A stretch of 64,000 nucleotides of DNA from Smittia aterrima (GCA_033063855.1 CP093830.1:4092854-4156853), one strand, 5' to 3'; shown: positions 52,701 through 64,000, counted from the first letter of the stretch. Numbers and translations are program-made. Notes: generated from the sequence alone by a model not told the origin.

Positions 52701-54165
52701 CGCGTTTCTTAATGATATCACTTTGATTTAAAAAGCCTTTTCGGTGAGCCACTCATGTCAGTCACAACAGCGTGTTAAATTAGCTTGGAAAATTAATGGA
52801 AAATTTATTCAGTCGAGAGAAATCTTTGGAGTCACATGCGGTGATTAGAAAGATCCCGATGTGCCATCCGAACTTATGACATAGCAAAAGATTTTAATTA
52901 CAAATTTATGAATCCATAGACCACGCTCTACTAACTTGCATTAAGCATTACCGCTAAGGTTTAATGAAACAAAAGTGATGTCTTTTAATTAGTTGATGGA
53001 GGCACCGAGTCGTAACCAGCAACTCACTCGCTCAATGAGCATCGTGAAAAACACTTCAAGATGCCAGCTCGCGGCTAACGGGATTGACCTCGTTTCTCTT
53101 ATGTGTGGCACGAAGTGTTTAACGATATAATCATTTAATTAGTGCTCTGGTTCCTTCCCAAGACGTCGCAACATTGAAAAGGTTTCATTCCAAACATGAA
53201 ACCAATCGAAAAAGGAGAAAAATGTTTCAAGGTTCGATCAAATCGCAAGCTCTTTTGTGACTTAGTCTTTATGAAATATGTGTCACATTTAACAATATAA
53301 TAAATGTAATTACTTACAAGTCTCTCCACAGCCGCTGGTACAGTGAACACAAACCCATTGACAGGCGAATAATTTGTCGAATGTCTCTCGAATCGCTTGT
53401 GTAATTTTCATCCGGCTAAGGCTGACGCTTAATACTTTAATGAGACAATCTTAGACACTTTACTATGCCGTGCGCGAGAGAATGAAATGAAAAGACTTCG
53501 GAACCCTCCCTCTAGCAATGAATCGGAATTGCTGTGTGTACAAACAAACCAGTCACTGCCAGCGACAACAGCAAACATTTCATTTTTGGTACGAATGCCG
53601 CGCTTATTGAAGGTCAAATTAAAATGACATTTACCCAGCCCGAGCGCCAAGAAAAAGTCAGCCCGTAAAAAAAACTTATCGATTAATTGCTTCGCTCGTA
53701 TTGAACATTCTTTTCACGTAGTAAAACTCGAAAATAACATTGAAAATAATAATTGAAGAGACATTGTTTGAAGTGATGGCTTTGAGCATCGACGAGTGTT
53801 GTGATTTGTTTTTGGGATTGTCGCGATAGCGTCAGTTTTAACTGCGACTCATGGTGCTTGGGTCGTCTGTAGCAAGGTGATGATGAATAATCGTCTTCAA
53901 GTCAGACGTAAGGTGACTAGTTCAACTGAGAAATTTAAATTAAAGTTGAAGCTCTCAACTTATCACCAACTCAATCATTTGTTTCTCTAAATTTGCTATT
54001 GGTGAAAACAAAAATCGATTTAAACTGACATGTGGCTCGACATTCTCAATCCGCATCGAAATCGAAACATGTGTTAGCTTGTTGAAATATATTTCAATAT
54101 TCTGCAAATCATCTTCACCTTTTAAGGTTTCTCTAGTTTCCATCAAAGCTGTTCACTAATTTTCA
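49757..54165. other. Non-coding, probable disco-r leader intron
   Basis: No gene is recognised. Open frames are short and chance-like. If either candidate leader exon is real, this stretch is intronic and may carry regulatory elements of disco-r. Confidence 0.45.
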
Positions 54166-54272
54166 TCTTCTCTTGTTTCATTTCCCGTTGCAGATTCAAT
54201 AACGAGCGCCACGAGATAAACGATAACGACATTCACCAGACAGCGAGGAAAATTAGAGAGAGGCGATTATAA
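54166..54272 (+). other. disco-r: disco-r 3' splice site and proximal 5' leader
   Basis: A pyrimidine-rich tract ending TTTCCCGTTGCAG puts the acceptor AG at 54192-54193 and the exon start at 54194. The 79-base leader contains no ATG. TAA at 54270-54272 lies directly before and in frame with the ATG at 54273, so translation from this exon must start there or at the second ATG (54279). Confidence 0.75.
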
Positions 54273-57215
54273 ATGGTTATGTCTCCGAGTCGTCATCTCT
54301 CATCGCCCGACTTAGCTACACATCCAATCAACATGCACTTGAGTCAATTGCAACATTCGCAGCTTCAACTTGCCTCGCAAATGCATCAGAAACTTGCAAC
54401 AGGCCTCACGCCGAATCATATGGGAAGTGGATTTTTCAAAAGTCCATCGTCGTCACCAAACAATCAAAGCGCTTCGAGCAACGCAAATAATGCAAATAGA
54501 TCACCAGCAACATCGCCCACAAGGGAATTGTCGTCACATCCCTTGAATAGACTGCAAAATATGCAACCGTTCGACTTTAGAAAACTCAATGCTGCCCATC
54601 AAATGGGAATTAATCCGTTCACGGGAGGATTACAAGCGCCAAAATTCAGCCCTGAAGCACTTCATCAACTTCAGCAGCACCAGCAGCAACAAATGCGAAA
54701 AGATAGAAGAAGAAACTCATCAGCATCGGACTCGTCTAACACGTCATCAGCTGGAAACCTTCCGGCAAATTTCATGAATTTATCGATGGGTCATTTACCA
54801 TTTCACTTACCGCCAATGTCATTAGCTAGTTCTCTCAACCACTCATTAGCGGCATCATTGGTTGCGCAATCATTTCCTAATTTATTGGCTTCCGCTAAAT
54901 CGTCAGGGGGGCCGCCATCAAAGTCTGAACATCATCAGTCACCAAAAATTAGCGAAAGATTAGATTTAAGTTCTCATCATCCTTACGACATCTCATCAAA
55001 GAATTCTGAGCTCGACGTTCTCAACTTGAGTCGTGGTGGAAATAAATTGTCGAAGCATCATCAAGAGATGCAAATGAATCGACGATCACCGCAATCGCCG
55101 CAGTCTCATAACAGTGGAGGATCAAATCAAATGAATCAACAGCGTAAACATCAATCGCAATCACCTCACAAACGTCAATGGGGCACAATTCCTCCAAATC
55201 TTGGCACTCAATTCATTAATCCGTCGACGGGTAAAAAGCGTGTTCAGTGCAATGTTTGCTTCAAGACTTTCTGTGACAAAGGTGCATTGAAAATTCATTT
55301 CTCGGCTGTTCATTTGCGTGAGATGCATAAATGCACTGTTGAAGGTTGCTCCATGATGTTCAGCTCGAGACGTTCAAGGAATCGTCACAGCGCAAATCCA
55401 AACCCTAAACTTCATTCTCCACATTTGAGACGAAAGATTTCTCCACATGATGGTCGAAGTGCTCAACCACATCCGATGTTGCTTCCTCCGCCTGGTTCAA
55501 TGCCAATGGGCGGCGGAATGCATCCGTTTAATCCATTCCCTCTCCTTCCTCCGGGTGATTTGCGTCATCAATCGTTGGCTTCACTTGAATTCAAGCACAG
55601 CATGGACGCATTGCGAATGAAGGAACACGAACAGCGACGACAGCATGAAAGTCGTCGTGAGAATTATGAAGGTCAGAAGAGCATGGAGGCTCTACGTCGA
55701 TTGTCACGAGCTGATAGCAATGAAAATCACAGCATCGGCAATGATCAAAGTGACGATGATGACGACGACAACATACAGATCGATAATGGCATGAGCTCGG
55801 ATTCTGAAGATGGAAACTCGAACGTTAACATGTACTCAACTCCAGAACCAGAATTGTTCAGTAATCGCAGTGAAATGTCAAATGATGAGCCACAAGACTT
55901 CAGTAAACCGAAAATTAAGAGCGAAACTCCATCAGAAAACGGAGTCAACAATGAAAGCAGCAATGAAGAATCGATTCCACCGAAAGATGATTTTTCTCCA
56001 TCACAAAATCATTCGAGTAAGCGTAAGCGAAAAAATCAAAATCCAACAAAATGTTCGATGTCACCTGCTGTGAACATGAATGAGAATGATCACATGTCTG
56101 ATGAGAATGATGAATCGTTCAAACCGAAGATAAAGCAGGAACCGGAAGACGTTCCATCGCCTCAAAACAAGAAGTTTAAGTCCTCCGAAAATGGCAACGG
56201 CGACTCCTATTCGAGTGAGCGTGAAATTACGCCAAAACAGGAAGCAAATGATGATGATGGATCGTTAAATCTTTCCGTGAAGAGATCGAATGGTGACTCA
56301 AAGCCAAAGGATCGGAAAAAAATTGACTTGGAGAGTTTGCATCAAGCGAATACTTTGAGACAACTCGAGCAAATCTCACAGAACGCTGGTGCTTTCAATT
56401 CATTCATGAATGGATCAAACATTCTCGGCCCACAATTCCCACCACTCAACTTTCTAATAAACAACACTCCGCCAAGTCCAGTGAGATCTCGTTCGCGCAC
56501 TCCAACACCTGAACGAACTGACAACGAAGAGAACCGTTCGCCTTGTTGTGAACATGGCGTTCTAATTGACGATCATAATGGAGTGAAAAAGTGTTCCGTT
56601 TGTGGAGTGAAATCTCATTTCTCAAACGAGCAGCTGGCGAATTACATTTGCAACATTGATGGCTGCAATGCAGCGTTTCCTAACAAACGATCTCGCGACC
56701 GTCATAGCTCAAACTTGAACTTGCATAGAAAGCTTCTGTCCACAAGTGATCGTAATGGTTCACCTTCGCCTCATCATAACAATCACCACGCTGGGAACAA
56801 TTTCGATGGTAAAAACTTTCCGGGCTTTCCGAATCCATTACAAGCAGAGCTGCTCGCTCGTTTGTACGGTGATCCAAGAAATTTAATGAAACTCGAAGCG
56901 CTGAAGAATCAACTGCCAGGAATGCAAAATTACCCCGAAGCTCTCTTTAATGGGCCACATCAGAAGCTCTCGCAGTCTGCGGTCAACAATCCATTCTTGT
57001 TTCCACACTTGGCGGGATTGCCAGGCTTTGCATTCGCATCGCATTTATTACCACCGCAACTAAATAATTTGACATCTTCATCGGCCTCGCTCAATAATCG
57101 TCTAACGCCGCGATCAGAATCGCCCGCTTCAGCTAGTTCACCACCATCAAACATGAATTTGCCTTCACCACAATCTCACGATGATGAATGCCATCGATCA
57201 GATTCGCTTTCGTGA
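54273..57215 (+). CDS. disco-r: Disco-related C2H2 zinc-finger transcription factor
   Basis: This is a single 980-codon coding exon. The proximal finger pair is C326-x2-C329-x12-H342-x4-H347 and C354-x4-C359-x12-H372-x8-H381, behind GTQFINPSTGKKR and before RRKISPHDGR, as in the 566-residue paralog. A distal basonuclin-type region follows at 758-818: one complete finger (C793-x4-C798-x12-H811-x6-H818, with FPNKRSRDRHSSNLNLH) preceded by an incomplete one (C774/C777 without a normal His pair). Other features are Gln-rich (131-140) and Ser/Pro/His-rich N-terminal segments, an acidic run (493-499), EPQDFSK (539-545), sumoylation-type IKSE and IKQE (548-551, 620-623), NLS-like KRKRKNQNPTKC (583-594) and GPQFPPLNFLIN (719-730). 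It is expected to be nuclear and partly redundant with Disco. Greater length and the distal finger identify it as disco-r rather than disco; a basonuclin homologue is the main alternative name. Confidence 0.88.
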   Translation: MVMSPSRHLSSPDLATHPINMHLSQLQHSQLQLASQMHQKLATGLTPNHMGSGFFKSPSSSPNNQSASSNANNANRSPATSPTRELSSHPLNRLQNMQPFDFRKLNAAHQMGINPFTGGLQAPKFSPEALHQLQQHQQQQMRKDRRRNSSASDSSNTSSAGNLPANFMNLSMGHLPFHLPPMSLASSLNHSLAASLVAQSFPNLLASAKSSGGPPSKSEHHQSPKISERLDLSSHHPYDISSKNSELDVLNLSRGGNKLSKHHQEMQMNRRSPQSPQSHNSGGSNQMNQQRKHQSQSPHKRQWGTIPPNLGTQFINPSTGKKRVQCNVCFKTFCDKGALKIHFSAVHLREMHKCTVEGCSMMFSSRRSRNRHSANPNPKLHSPHLRRKISPHDGRSAQPHPMLLPPPGSMPMGGGMHPFNPFPLLPPGDLRHQSLASLEFKHSMDALRMKEHEQRRQHESRRENYEGQKSMEALRRLSRADSNENHSIGNDQSDDDDDDNIQIDNGMSSDSEDGNSNVNMYSTPEPELFSNRSEMSNDEPQDFSKPKIKSETPSENGVNNESSNEESIPPKDDFSPSQNHSSKRKRKNQNPTKCSMSPAVNMNENDHMSDENDESFKPKIKQEPEDVPSPQNKKFKSSENGNGDSYSSEREITPKQEANDDDGSLNLSVKRSNGDSKPKDRKKIDLESLHQANTLRQLEQISQNAGAFNSFMNGSNILGPQFPPLNFLINNTPPSPVRSRSRTPTPERTDNEENRSPCCEHGVLIDDHNGVKKCSVCGVKSHFSNEQLANYICNIDGCNAAFPNKRSRDRHSSNLNLHRKLLSTSDRNGSPSPHHNNHHAGNNFDGKNFPGFPNPLQAELLARLYGDPRNLMKLEALKNQLPGMQNYPEALFNGPHQKLSQSAVNNPFLFPHLAGLPGFAFASHLLPPQLNNLTSSSASLNNRLTPRSESPASASSPPSNMNLPSPQSHDDECHRSDSLS

Positions 57216-58000
57216 CTACCAAAAAATCGCTACAAACCGCTATTGACTTTACGCAATTCGTTCTTGAAAAACATTTCATGAGAGACGAACAAACATTATT
57301 GAATCGACTTACACGCGCAATCATATCAAAGAATATTTAATGAAGAGGATTTAAGATTAAAGTAAATTTAAAAACACACAAGAGCATGCGATCTCCTTCA
57401 AGTTTCTATTTGATTTAATTTGCACAAGATATCCAGTGATACATAAACTTACGGTGACAGTTCTCGACTCATTTCAATATTTTTTTTCATCCTTTTTCTT
57501 TTTCATTTGAAATTATTCGTAGATTTATTAAATTATGTGCAATATTTATTTCGATAGGTTTAAAGGTTTCACATCAAATCATAAGTTGAATATCCAAGTA
57601 AGAGAGAATCGAAAGCTTCACCATAAAGAATATTAAATCATAAAATTATTGCATAAAGTTAATGTTGATATTGATAAATACGTAAAACTCTTTGAGAGGG
57701 AAATTTCGTAAATTACGTCTCTGAGAAATTATCTTTTCAAAAAGACGCTTTCCTCGAATTGTCCCCTCAAAAACTTCCTTCGCAATCTCAAAAAACTAAG
57801 CATCTGACTTTGACTGATAAGCTATCGACGAGAGGTGAAGAAGGAAATGATAAATTGATATTAAAAACATTTAAAACATAAATTTGAATTGTAAGATCGT
57901 AAATCTCGTGAACATGAATTTCAATGTCTTATTAGGCGATAAGAGAAGATTATAAAAAAATTTACTTAGAATGAGGAATAAAGAAAAATTGTTGAAGCTT
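57216..58000 (+). other. disco-r: disco-r 3' UTR
   Basis: AT-rich sequence without an extended reading frame follows the stop codon. The first perfect AATAAA is at 57977-57982, implying a 3' UTR of roughly 0.8 kb. Earlier variant hexamers could be used instead. Confidence 0.45.
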
Positions 58001-60676
58001 TTCAAGAAAAAGAAAAATCGCTTTCGCTATCAAATAATTTCAGTTTCAAAAAGTGAACTTCAAGACGTCGCGTTTTTCATACAACACATCACAACAGAGC
58101 AGCAGCAGCAAAGAAACAGTGCAAATGTGTTTAGCGGAGAAACAGGAAAAACAGGAAAATTAATATGTTTTATCAATATCTCTTCATGCATTCCTTCATG
58201 TTGTAAATACCATATTGCATTCTGCCTCATCGGCTCGCAACTTCCATCGTCACGGCGGTGCAGAAAAGACAGGTTTAATGGATTCTTCTCTCGCTCGCAA
58301 CGCGCAAACTGAAAAACTTTTATATCGTTTATGAAAACCGCACGTCAATAATCGATTAAGAACTCTATGGATTAAATGCGCTGCAGCATGAACTCACATG
58401 CGAGATGCGTCATTATCGTGCAATTGCATCGACTGATGAGTGATGTTTCAACGTGCAGCAGCAGCTTTAGCATGAACCTTCCCCTCTTTCTCAACCGTGT
58501 GGAGTGACAAATCAAAACCTTGCAAAGCGTTCATCGATAAGATCTGAAAGTTTAAGTCGCCACAGCGACGCAATGTTTAAAAGCAATTGCAATAACTTTT
58601 CGCCGGATATCAGACCACAAAATATCTATCACACAACTTTTCTTCTAATCGTTCCAATTAAATTAGAGTTTTAAATTGCAATTACTGTGCCTTCGCCTCG
58701 ATAATAGCGAAACAGTGAAGTTTTTAACTTTTCTCGACTGTAATTTCCATTGCACAAGTCTCGCTCTCTCTCACTGTTTCAATATAAATTCTATCGACTG
58801 CTGCCACTACACAATCGTGCGTCAAATCGTGATCATATTTTCTCTCTCCTGTTAAAAGCTCTATTGGCTTCTATTGCAGCATGTTCGGTATTGGCGAAGC
58901 GTTCTGTTTTCTTCATGGAATGGAAACATGTGTGCAATTACTGCCGTTTGAACAAATTGCAATTTGTAACAAATTAAAAAAGTGCATTAAAATCGTTTCC
59001 TTTTACGTACCCGCTTTGGGTGAGGGCGATTGTTTTAGTTGCACTTGTCGAACGCATTCTGCGAGTGAAACTTTTGCCATAAAAAAAAACACAAAGTTTG
59101 GCTAAAGTTGGAAACTAATAAACGAACTCATTTCATTGTTGCAACTCACTTTGCTTTCTTCTTTTTCTATTTCTGTTTGTTTGATGCAATTAAATCGATA
59201 TTTTGATATTTGCAAACACTGAACACAAGCAGCGAACATTACAGGGGAATTAATCAGCGATAAGTTGCAATTGAATTCATGTTTCTTGCCACTCGTTGAC
59301 TTCAACTGCAACTATGGTGAAAAATTATTTCTAAATTCGCAATTGTTTGGCATTTCGTAACAAGTACAGAGAATAGCGATTACAATTGTAAGCGAAGGGT
59401 TTGTTTGATTGCGAATTGAGATTGTTATGAAGTTGTTTTTGATATGAAATTAAATTGTCGTCTCATCTGAGGACTCAAACAAACCAAAAAAGACATTACA
59501 AACTCGTGTAAGGATAAACATCACCCGAAAGTAAATGAGCAAGAACAATTTGCGTCTTCTCTTTCCCTCCCAATCGTCAATGATGCTCACACAATGTGAT
59601 GAGCCGAAGAGAAGATCGCGTGGGAATCTTTATTTTTTCGTTTTTATTTTCAGAAGGAATCATAAGCCTCGTCTCGACTTTGTGATACTAATTATATAAA
59701 TTTAGAATTCCCGCTCTTCACTACCGATTCATTGAGAGATTCAAAAAGGCTTGCGAACGTGAATAATTTCGCAATGTGTTTTGCTGCACTGCTGTCTGCG
59801 GTGAGACGAGTGATTGTTAATTAAGTGAAAGGGCGTTCTTAAGTCTTCGAAGAGAACTCGAAGATGGAGAGGAAAAATTGCTCGGTCAAGTATAATTCTT
59901 GAAAGTCACATCGCGTAAATCTCGCGAGTAATGATCATCGAGCTCAGCGATGGAAAAGCCTTTGAAACTCTCTATAATCACATAGAGGCCTGCCAACTAT
60001 TTTTCAACGTCTTTCACGAAGAAAAATCATCAACGCTATTTCATTAAGTGAATTTTTATTCAAAAAAAGAACGAAATGCATCGGGAGCAGGAAAATTGCT
60101 AATTTGTTGTTATTGATCAGTCATGATCTCTTCGTTTCGTTTGCAAAGCATCAATAATTAATTTATCAGTCTTCTTCTCCTCTGGAGCTTCACAGAGCAA
60201 GTCGTGCACGACGTGATGTACTTTATTAAAAGGAGGAGACTCTTTAAAGTCAAAGCGAGAGAAGAGTCAAAATGAAATGCGCTAGCGTGACACTCGACAA
60301 TTTGTTAGTCTCGCAAAATGCAAACTCTCCCAGCCCCCGATTCCGCACAACACTCTTTTTTTTCGAAGAAGGTAACATTATGCAAAGTGCTCTACATGTC
60401 CTGACAAGAAATTTATTAACTCGAACTCCATTTGCAGTGTGCAAAATGAGAATCTATCGCCGTTGTGTGAAGTGCAATAAATTAGAAAACGTTGAAAAAG
60501 GTGGCACACGAAAAAAAATGGAGACTAATGAGTTGAGGGAAGAACAACGACAAGAGAAAGGAGATTTTTGAAGGGCGATGTGCATGAAATTTATGCTGAT
60601 ATGTTACGTGACGATGACACATAAAGTAAGCGATGAGGCGTGGCCGGGAGAACTTTTTCTTTCTCTCGCTGTCGAG
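58001..60676. other. Interval downstream of disco-r
   Basis: No convincing gene is seen. Two open frames (57971-58312 and 58881-59105, + strand) each have an acceptor-like AG nearby, but their peptides are Cys/Phe/Lys-rich and unrecognised. They could be upstream exons of the possible gene at 60677-63864, but the phases I can propose do not connect cleanly. Confidence 0.4.
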
Positions 60677-60858
60677 CTTGAAAAGGAAACTCTTCGATAT
60701 CATGTTCGGTTCTATTCCTATCAAAGATTTATTGCATTGCAAGCGAAAAATCCTTGGAAACAATGCCAATGGGGATGATCAGAAAGAGTATCACGCTCTT
60801 GATGTTAAAGAAGCTCAAGATGAAATCAAAACTTTCCCAACTCCTCGTGTTGCCCAAC
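60677..60858 (+). CDS. Possible internal exon of an unidentified gene
   Basis: A pyrimidine tract ending CTCTCGCTGTCGAG (AG at 60675-60676) precedes a 60-codon frame with gene-like codon use: many codons start with A or G, and the residues are balanced rather than F/K/I/S-biased. The peptide runs from LKRKLFDIMFGSIPIKDLL to EIKTFPTPRVAQ. It has no membrane segment, and I do not recognise the family. The frame can end at a stop (60864-60866), making this a terminal exon. Or it can leave through a weak 5' splice site C|GTGCGT (GT at 60859-60860) in phase 1, which matches the exon at 63572. No upstream exon has been identified, so a spurious frame remains possible. Confidence 0.4.
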
Positions 60859-60866
60859 GTGCGTGA

Positions 60867-63571
60867 TACTTTAAATGACTTACACTGAAGCAAACGCTTC
60901 TTCGGCAATCCAATAATCAAAGTTCCATCAGAAGTTTCCCATTAAAAGGAGTAATAAATGTTTATGCTAGGCGAATGTTGTACATAAACACCTCTCGAGC
61001 TGCATTCGCAGTATAGACTTTCCTTCCATGCACTTTATTACGTTAAGAAGGAAAAGAGACAATATCGTGTCGTGTACGGGGTTTAGTTGAAGCACTTATC
61101 GCATTTTACCTTTTGGCATATTAGCAGCTGAAGCACAACACATGAAGTTGAGCGAAAAACGAAGCGAATGGAAACAATTTCACGGGTTGGCTTGTTTTAT
61201 TTCTGCGGGGCAATTTTATGTTTCGCTTCTAATCTACGACATAAGAATCTTTTAATTCAAATTCCTTTAAATTTATGAATTAATTTAAAGCATAAAATCA
61301 ATACAAGACGACGACGCTCTTTCGGTGGAGAAGAAAGAGAGTTATTGTAGGGGAAACTCGTGAGACAGGAGAACCCCATGAGGGAATATGACATTAGCGT
61401 CTTTTCATTCACAACAGGTTCTCCAATTAACGAAAAGACGAAGTCTGCAAACAAACCAAGCTCGAGATATGAATGAAAGGCAAACAAACAGACACGCAAA
61501 ATTGCATTAATAACTTTTGATATCATAAACTGTAGGCAGTAAAATGCTGTTCGAGGAGATATTTTAAATTGTAACACAGAAATTTTTTCGTTCTTCTTCC
61601 ATTCAAAAGCATTCTACCCGCCACAAAACGAATTAAAACAAAACAAATCTCCGGTCATTTTTCATCGAAATTACATTTTTCTTATGTTGCAGCGTTGTCG
61701 TGTCGAAGGAAGAGGTCGCGAAGGGAGAAGCAAAGATTGCAAGATGATGAGACTTCGTTGATTTCCGGTCGCGATCGTTTTATGATTTCGAATGTGTTTC
61801 AAGGTTAAACTTCTCTGCCAAATGTCGGATCATATTTGTCTACGAAAAATTATGCGAAAACTTTCCTCGAAAAAAATCAAAATTGAGCCTCACGTTGAGT
61901 GAGAGGAAAAATATTCAAATTCCACTTTTACCTTGCAGGCAAATTCAGCCTTTTTATAAAGCAATTAAATTTAATAAAATGCGGCGATTATCATTTTTTT
62001 TCTGCTGTTGGCTTCCTAGTTTCTACATGATTTTTATTCCAATTTCTATGTAAAAAGCATTTTCCCTCGGTCGGCGAGAAATAATTTTTGCGGCAGCCGA
62101 AAATAAATTTTTCTCTATCGCTTTTAAATTCAATTTGAGGCCCCCGCTATGATTGATGCCGAGTGAATATTTAATGAGATTCTAGAGCTATTAAACAGGT
62201 ATTTATGGTATTTACTCGAAACCAATAAACGGAACACGAAAAATTGAGCAAATTGAGCTGAAAAGCGATCTTGTAAAATGCATTGTGCAATCATCAGACG
62301 ATCGAACGACGCTCCGCCATGACAACAGGGAAAAATGTCAAATTGAGAAATAACAAACAGTCATCACATGACTCTATGCCGCTATAATTATATCGCGAAA
62401 AGAAGGCAATTGACACAAATGACACTGTCAGGTCCCGACAGTCGGAAAACAATTCATTTGGAAGTCGCAAGTGTATGACGAGCGTCGAATAACACATCAA
62501 AGCACATTTCGTCGTCATTATTATTATGCTGAGCTGCAAATTGTCACGAACTGCATTCGACTGCATTCGATGGAAGTGTCACAAGTCGCTGGGAAGTGCA
62601 CGCGATCTCAAAAGCCCAGCAAACATTTCGATCGAATATGTTTAAACTTTAAAGCGAATGCATTTAGTTTGTCAAGTGCATTGTTTTCCATGCATTTTTC
62701 GATTTTGACATGTGATAGAATGATTTTCCTCGTTCGAAGTGGAACTGCTGCACTTTTTATTGTGTCGTAACAATTTTCCTTAATCAAAATGCAATTTTGA
62801 TTCATACACGATTTGCTTTGTGAAATAATTCATTTCTTTCTTTAATTGAAAGCGATTAAATGTTCCGCGTACGAACCAAGTCATCGAGGTTTATGGATCC
62901 TTCCCAACAACAGCTGCTGCTTCAAGTCCTTAGCAACCGTTTCCCTTCGATCTCAGCTGCCATTTTAGAATCGAGTGGAACTTTGAGAGATTTAAAGCCA
63001 CTTCAAGACACGAAGACTAATGGAAAATTATGCAACAAACATGGACGGAAATAACTTTTTAAACTCATACACACCCAGATTAAAATAAATCTCTAAAATG
63101 TTTATCATTCATGAAAACGGGAACGAAGGGAGTTTGACACAACCCTCTCTCATGTCGAGTGCCGTATAATATCATTAGAGTACGCCATCAAGCGACGTGA
63201 ACGCAGTTAATAACAACAAAAGCAACGTCAACCCTTAATTTCAATAACCCTTCGGAAATATTAAACAAATTTCTGGGATTTAATTTGAGCGAGGGTTTCA
63301 GATTTTTGATTATAAGTTACGTAACTTGAACATCTCACATGAAGAAGATTTTTGATTTTGTGACCTTACTTAACGATCAACTTCAATGTCAAACTCTCAC
63401 ATCCCCTTTCGTTGCACTGACAGTGAAATCTCAACCAAAACTTGTTTAATTAATCCGAAAACCTGCTTTCCGTTCCGGCCATCGCTCGCAATAATCACAT
63501 TTGAAAACGATGGAGCGAACCATAAGTCACATAAGAAGTTTTCAATTTTGGAAAATGACATATAATTACAG
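60867..63571. other. Possible intron between the two unassigned exons
   Basis: No certain gene is seen. An open frame at 62860-63054 has mildly gene-like codon use and an acceptor-like AG just upstream (GAAAG before 62851), and could be an alternative exon. A short tandem repeat of CTGCATTCGA (two units) lies at 62552-62571. The rest is ordinary AT-rich sequence. Confidence 0.35.
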
Positions 63572-63864
63572 GCTTCGAAGAAGAATTATGTTCAAGACAA
63601 AACCGCAAAGAACATCGCAAATCATGTCTTCCTCCTTTTCGTTGTCTTCTTTGCCGAAATTATTGCATCAAAAATATTGGCGAGGATCATCATCAAGGTA
63701 ATGAGTTTCGATACGTGAGATTGGACAAAGCCATGAACCGAACAGAAAACTTTGTCGCTGTTGCGGTTTTTGCTGCTGAAACGAAGACAAACGAAGCCGT
63801 GTCTGAAGTTTCCAAAGGGGACGATGTACCGGCAACAAGTGAAACATCATCAATAAACAATTGA
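63572..63864 (+). CDS. Possible terminal exon of an unidentified gene
   Basis: TATAATTACAG (AG at 63570-63571) precedes a frame of 96 full codons ending in TGA (63862-63864). The frame is closed by a stop at 63556-63558, just upstream of the acceptor, so it is open only from about the exon boundary. The exon starts in phase 1 (two bases complete a split codon), fitting the donor at 60858 and giving Arg at the junction. The peptide has a basic Cys cluster (RQNRKEHRKSC, then CLLCRNYC), NEFRYVRLDKAMNRTENF, and an acidic Ser/Thr-rich tail ending SSINN. Codons beginning with A or G dominate. Antisense frames are also open here, so the strand call is not certain. Function is unknown; the Cys cluster could be a metal site or palmitoylated, but that is speculation. 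Confidence 0.4.
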
Positions 63865-64000
63865 CCAGACTCCGCATCTATCACTTTCGCTCCTTTCTCT
63901 GTCGCTCCCCGATAAAAAAATAGAAAAGTTAACAAAAAAAAATTTGTGTGTCGAGGTATCAAATGCACATCAAGGCAATGATTTTGCGAGGGGGAAGCCA
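63865..64000. other. Right edge of window
   Basis: These 136 bases follow the possible terminal exon. No perfect AATAAA occurs after the stop; one lies inside the last codons (63852-63857). An A run is present near 63933-63942. The end of any transcript probably lies beyond the window. Confidence 0.35.

Noticed and set aside
58881..59105. + strand frame directly after a good acceptor (TTCTATTGCAG)
   Set aside because: Its best donor (GT at 59030-59031) leaves phase 1, which does not fit the phase of the segment at 60677. The peptide is unrecognised.
62860..63054. + strand open frame with Gln/Leu-rich start, possible alternative exon
   Set aside because: It has only mild codon bias. Another frame of the same segment is equally plausible, and it does not connect by phase to a supported exon.
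1..64000. CRISPR arrays, prokaryotic operons, ribosome binding sites or phage genes
   Set aside because: Splice signals, intron-bearing leaders and insect-type transcription factors show a nuclear eukaryotic genome. No regularly spaced repeat-spacer pattern exists.

Overview
The window looks like part of an AT-rich insect genome, most likely a fly (Diptera) and perhaps a lower, midge- or mosquito-like one. The main evidence is two paralogous C2H2 zinc-finger genes on the + strand. Their fingers and flanking motifs are those of the disconnected (disco) / disco-related (disco-r) / basonuclin family. Having disco and disco-r as neighbours is the arrangement I know from Drosophila. The order-level guess is inference; no rRNA, mitochondrial or intact transposon sequence helps to refine it.

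Layout: 1-26270 has no convincing gene. It holds a three-copy array of tRNA-like repeats (family A, 15207-15675), an imperfect 93-base hairpin (21895-21987) and possibly a non-coding first exon near 24.6 kb. The disco coding region (566 codons) is an uninterrupted exon at 26337-28037, behind a 3' splice site at 26270. A 26-kb stretch without a convincing gene follows. It carries a second set of three tRNA-like repeats (family B, 38222-39460), a weak coding-like ORF at 33.6 kb and a simple-sequence-rich block at 48.2-49.75 kb that may contain the disco-r promoter and first exon. The disco-r coding region (980 codons) is again one exon, 54273-57215, behind a 3' splice site at 54193. At the right edge, two coding-like + strand segments (about 60677-60858 and 63572-63864) have matching splice phase and may be the last exons of a third, unidentified gene.

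Biology: Disco and Disco-r are nuclear transcription factors which, in Drosophila, act partly redundantly in larval gnathal head segment identity, appendage patterning and visual-system wiring. Large flanking non-coding DNA fits a pair of developmental regulators with extensive and possibly shared enhancers.

Most interesting points: (1) about 167 bp of the finger region is almost identical between the two paralogs, even at synonymous sites, with a sharp upstream edge, which suggests gene conversion or constraint on the nucleotide sequence; (2) there are two families of B-box/poly-T tRNA-like elements; (3) the distal finger pair of Disco-r has lost one canonical finger; (4) a possible third gene lies at the right edge. 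Everything was read by eye; no database search was run.
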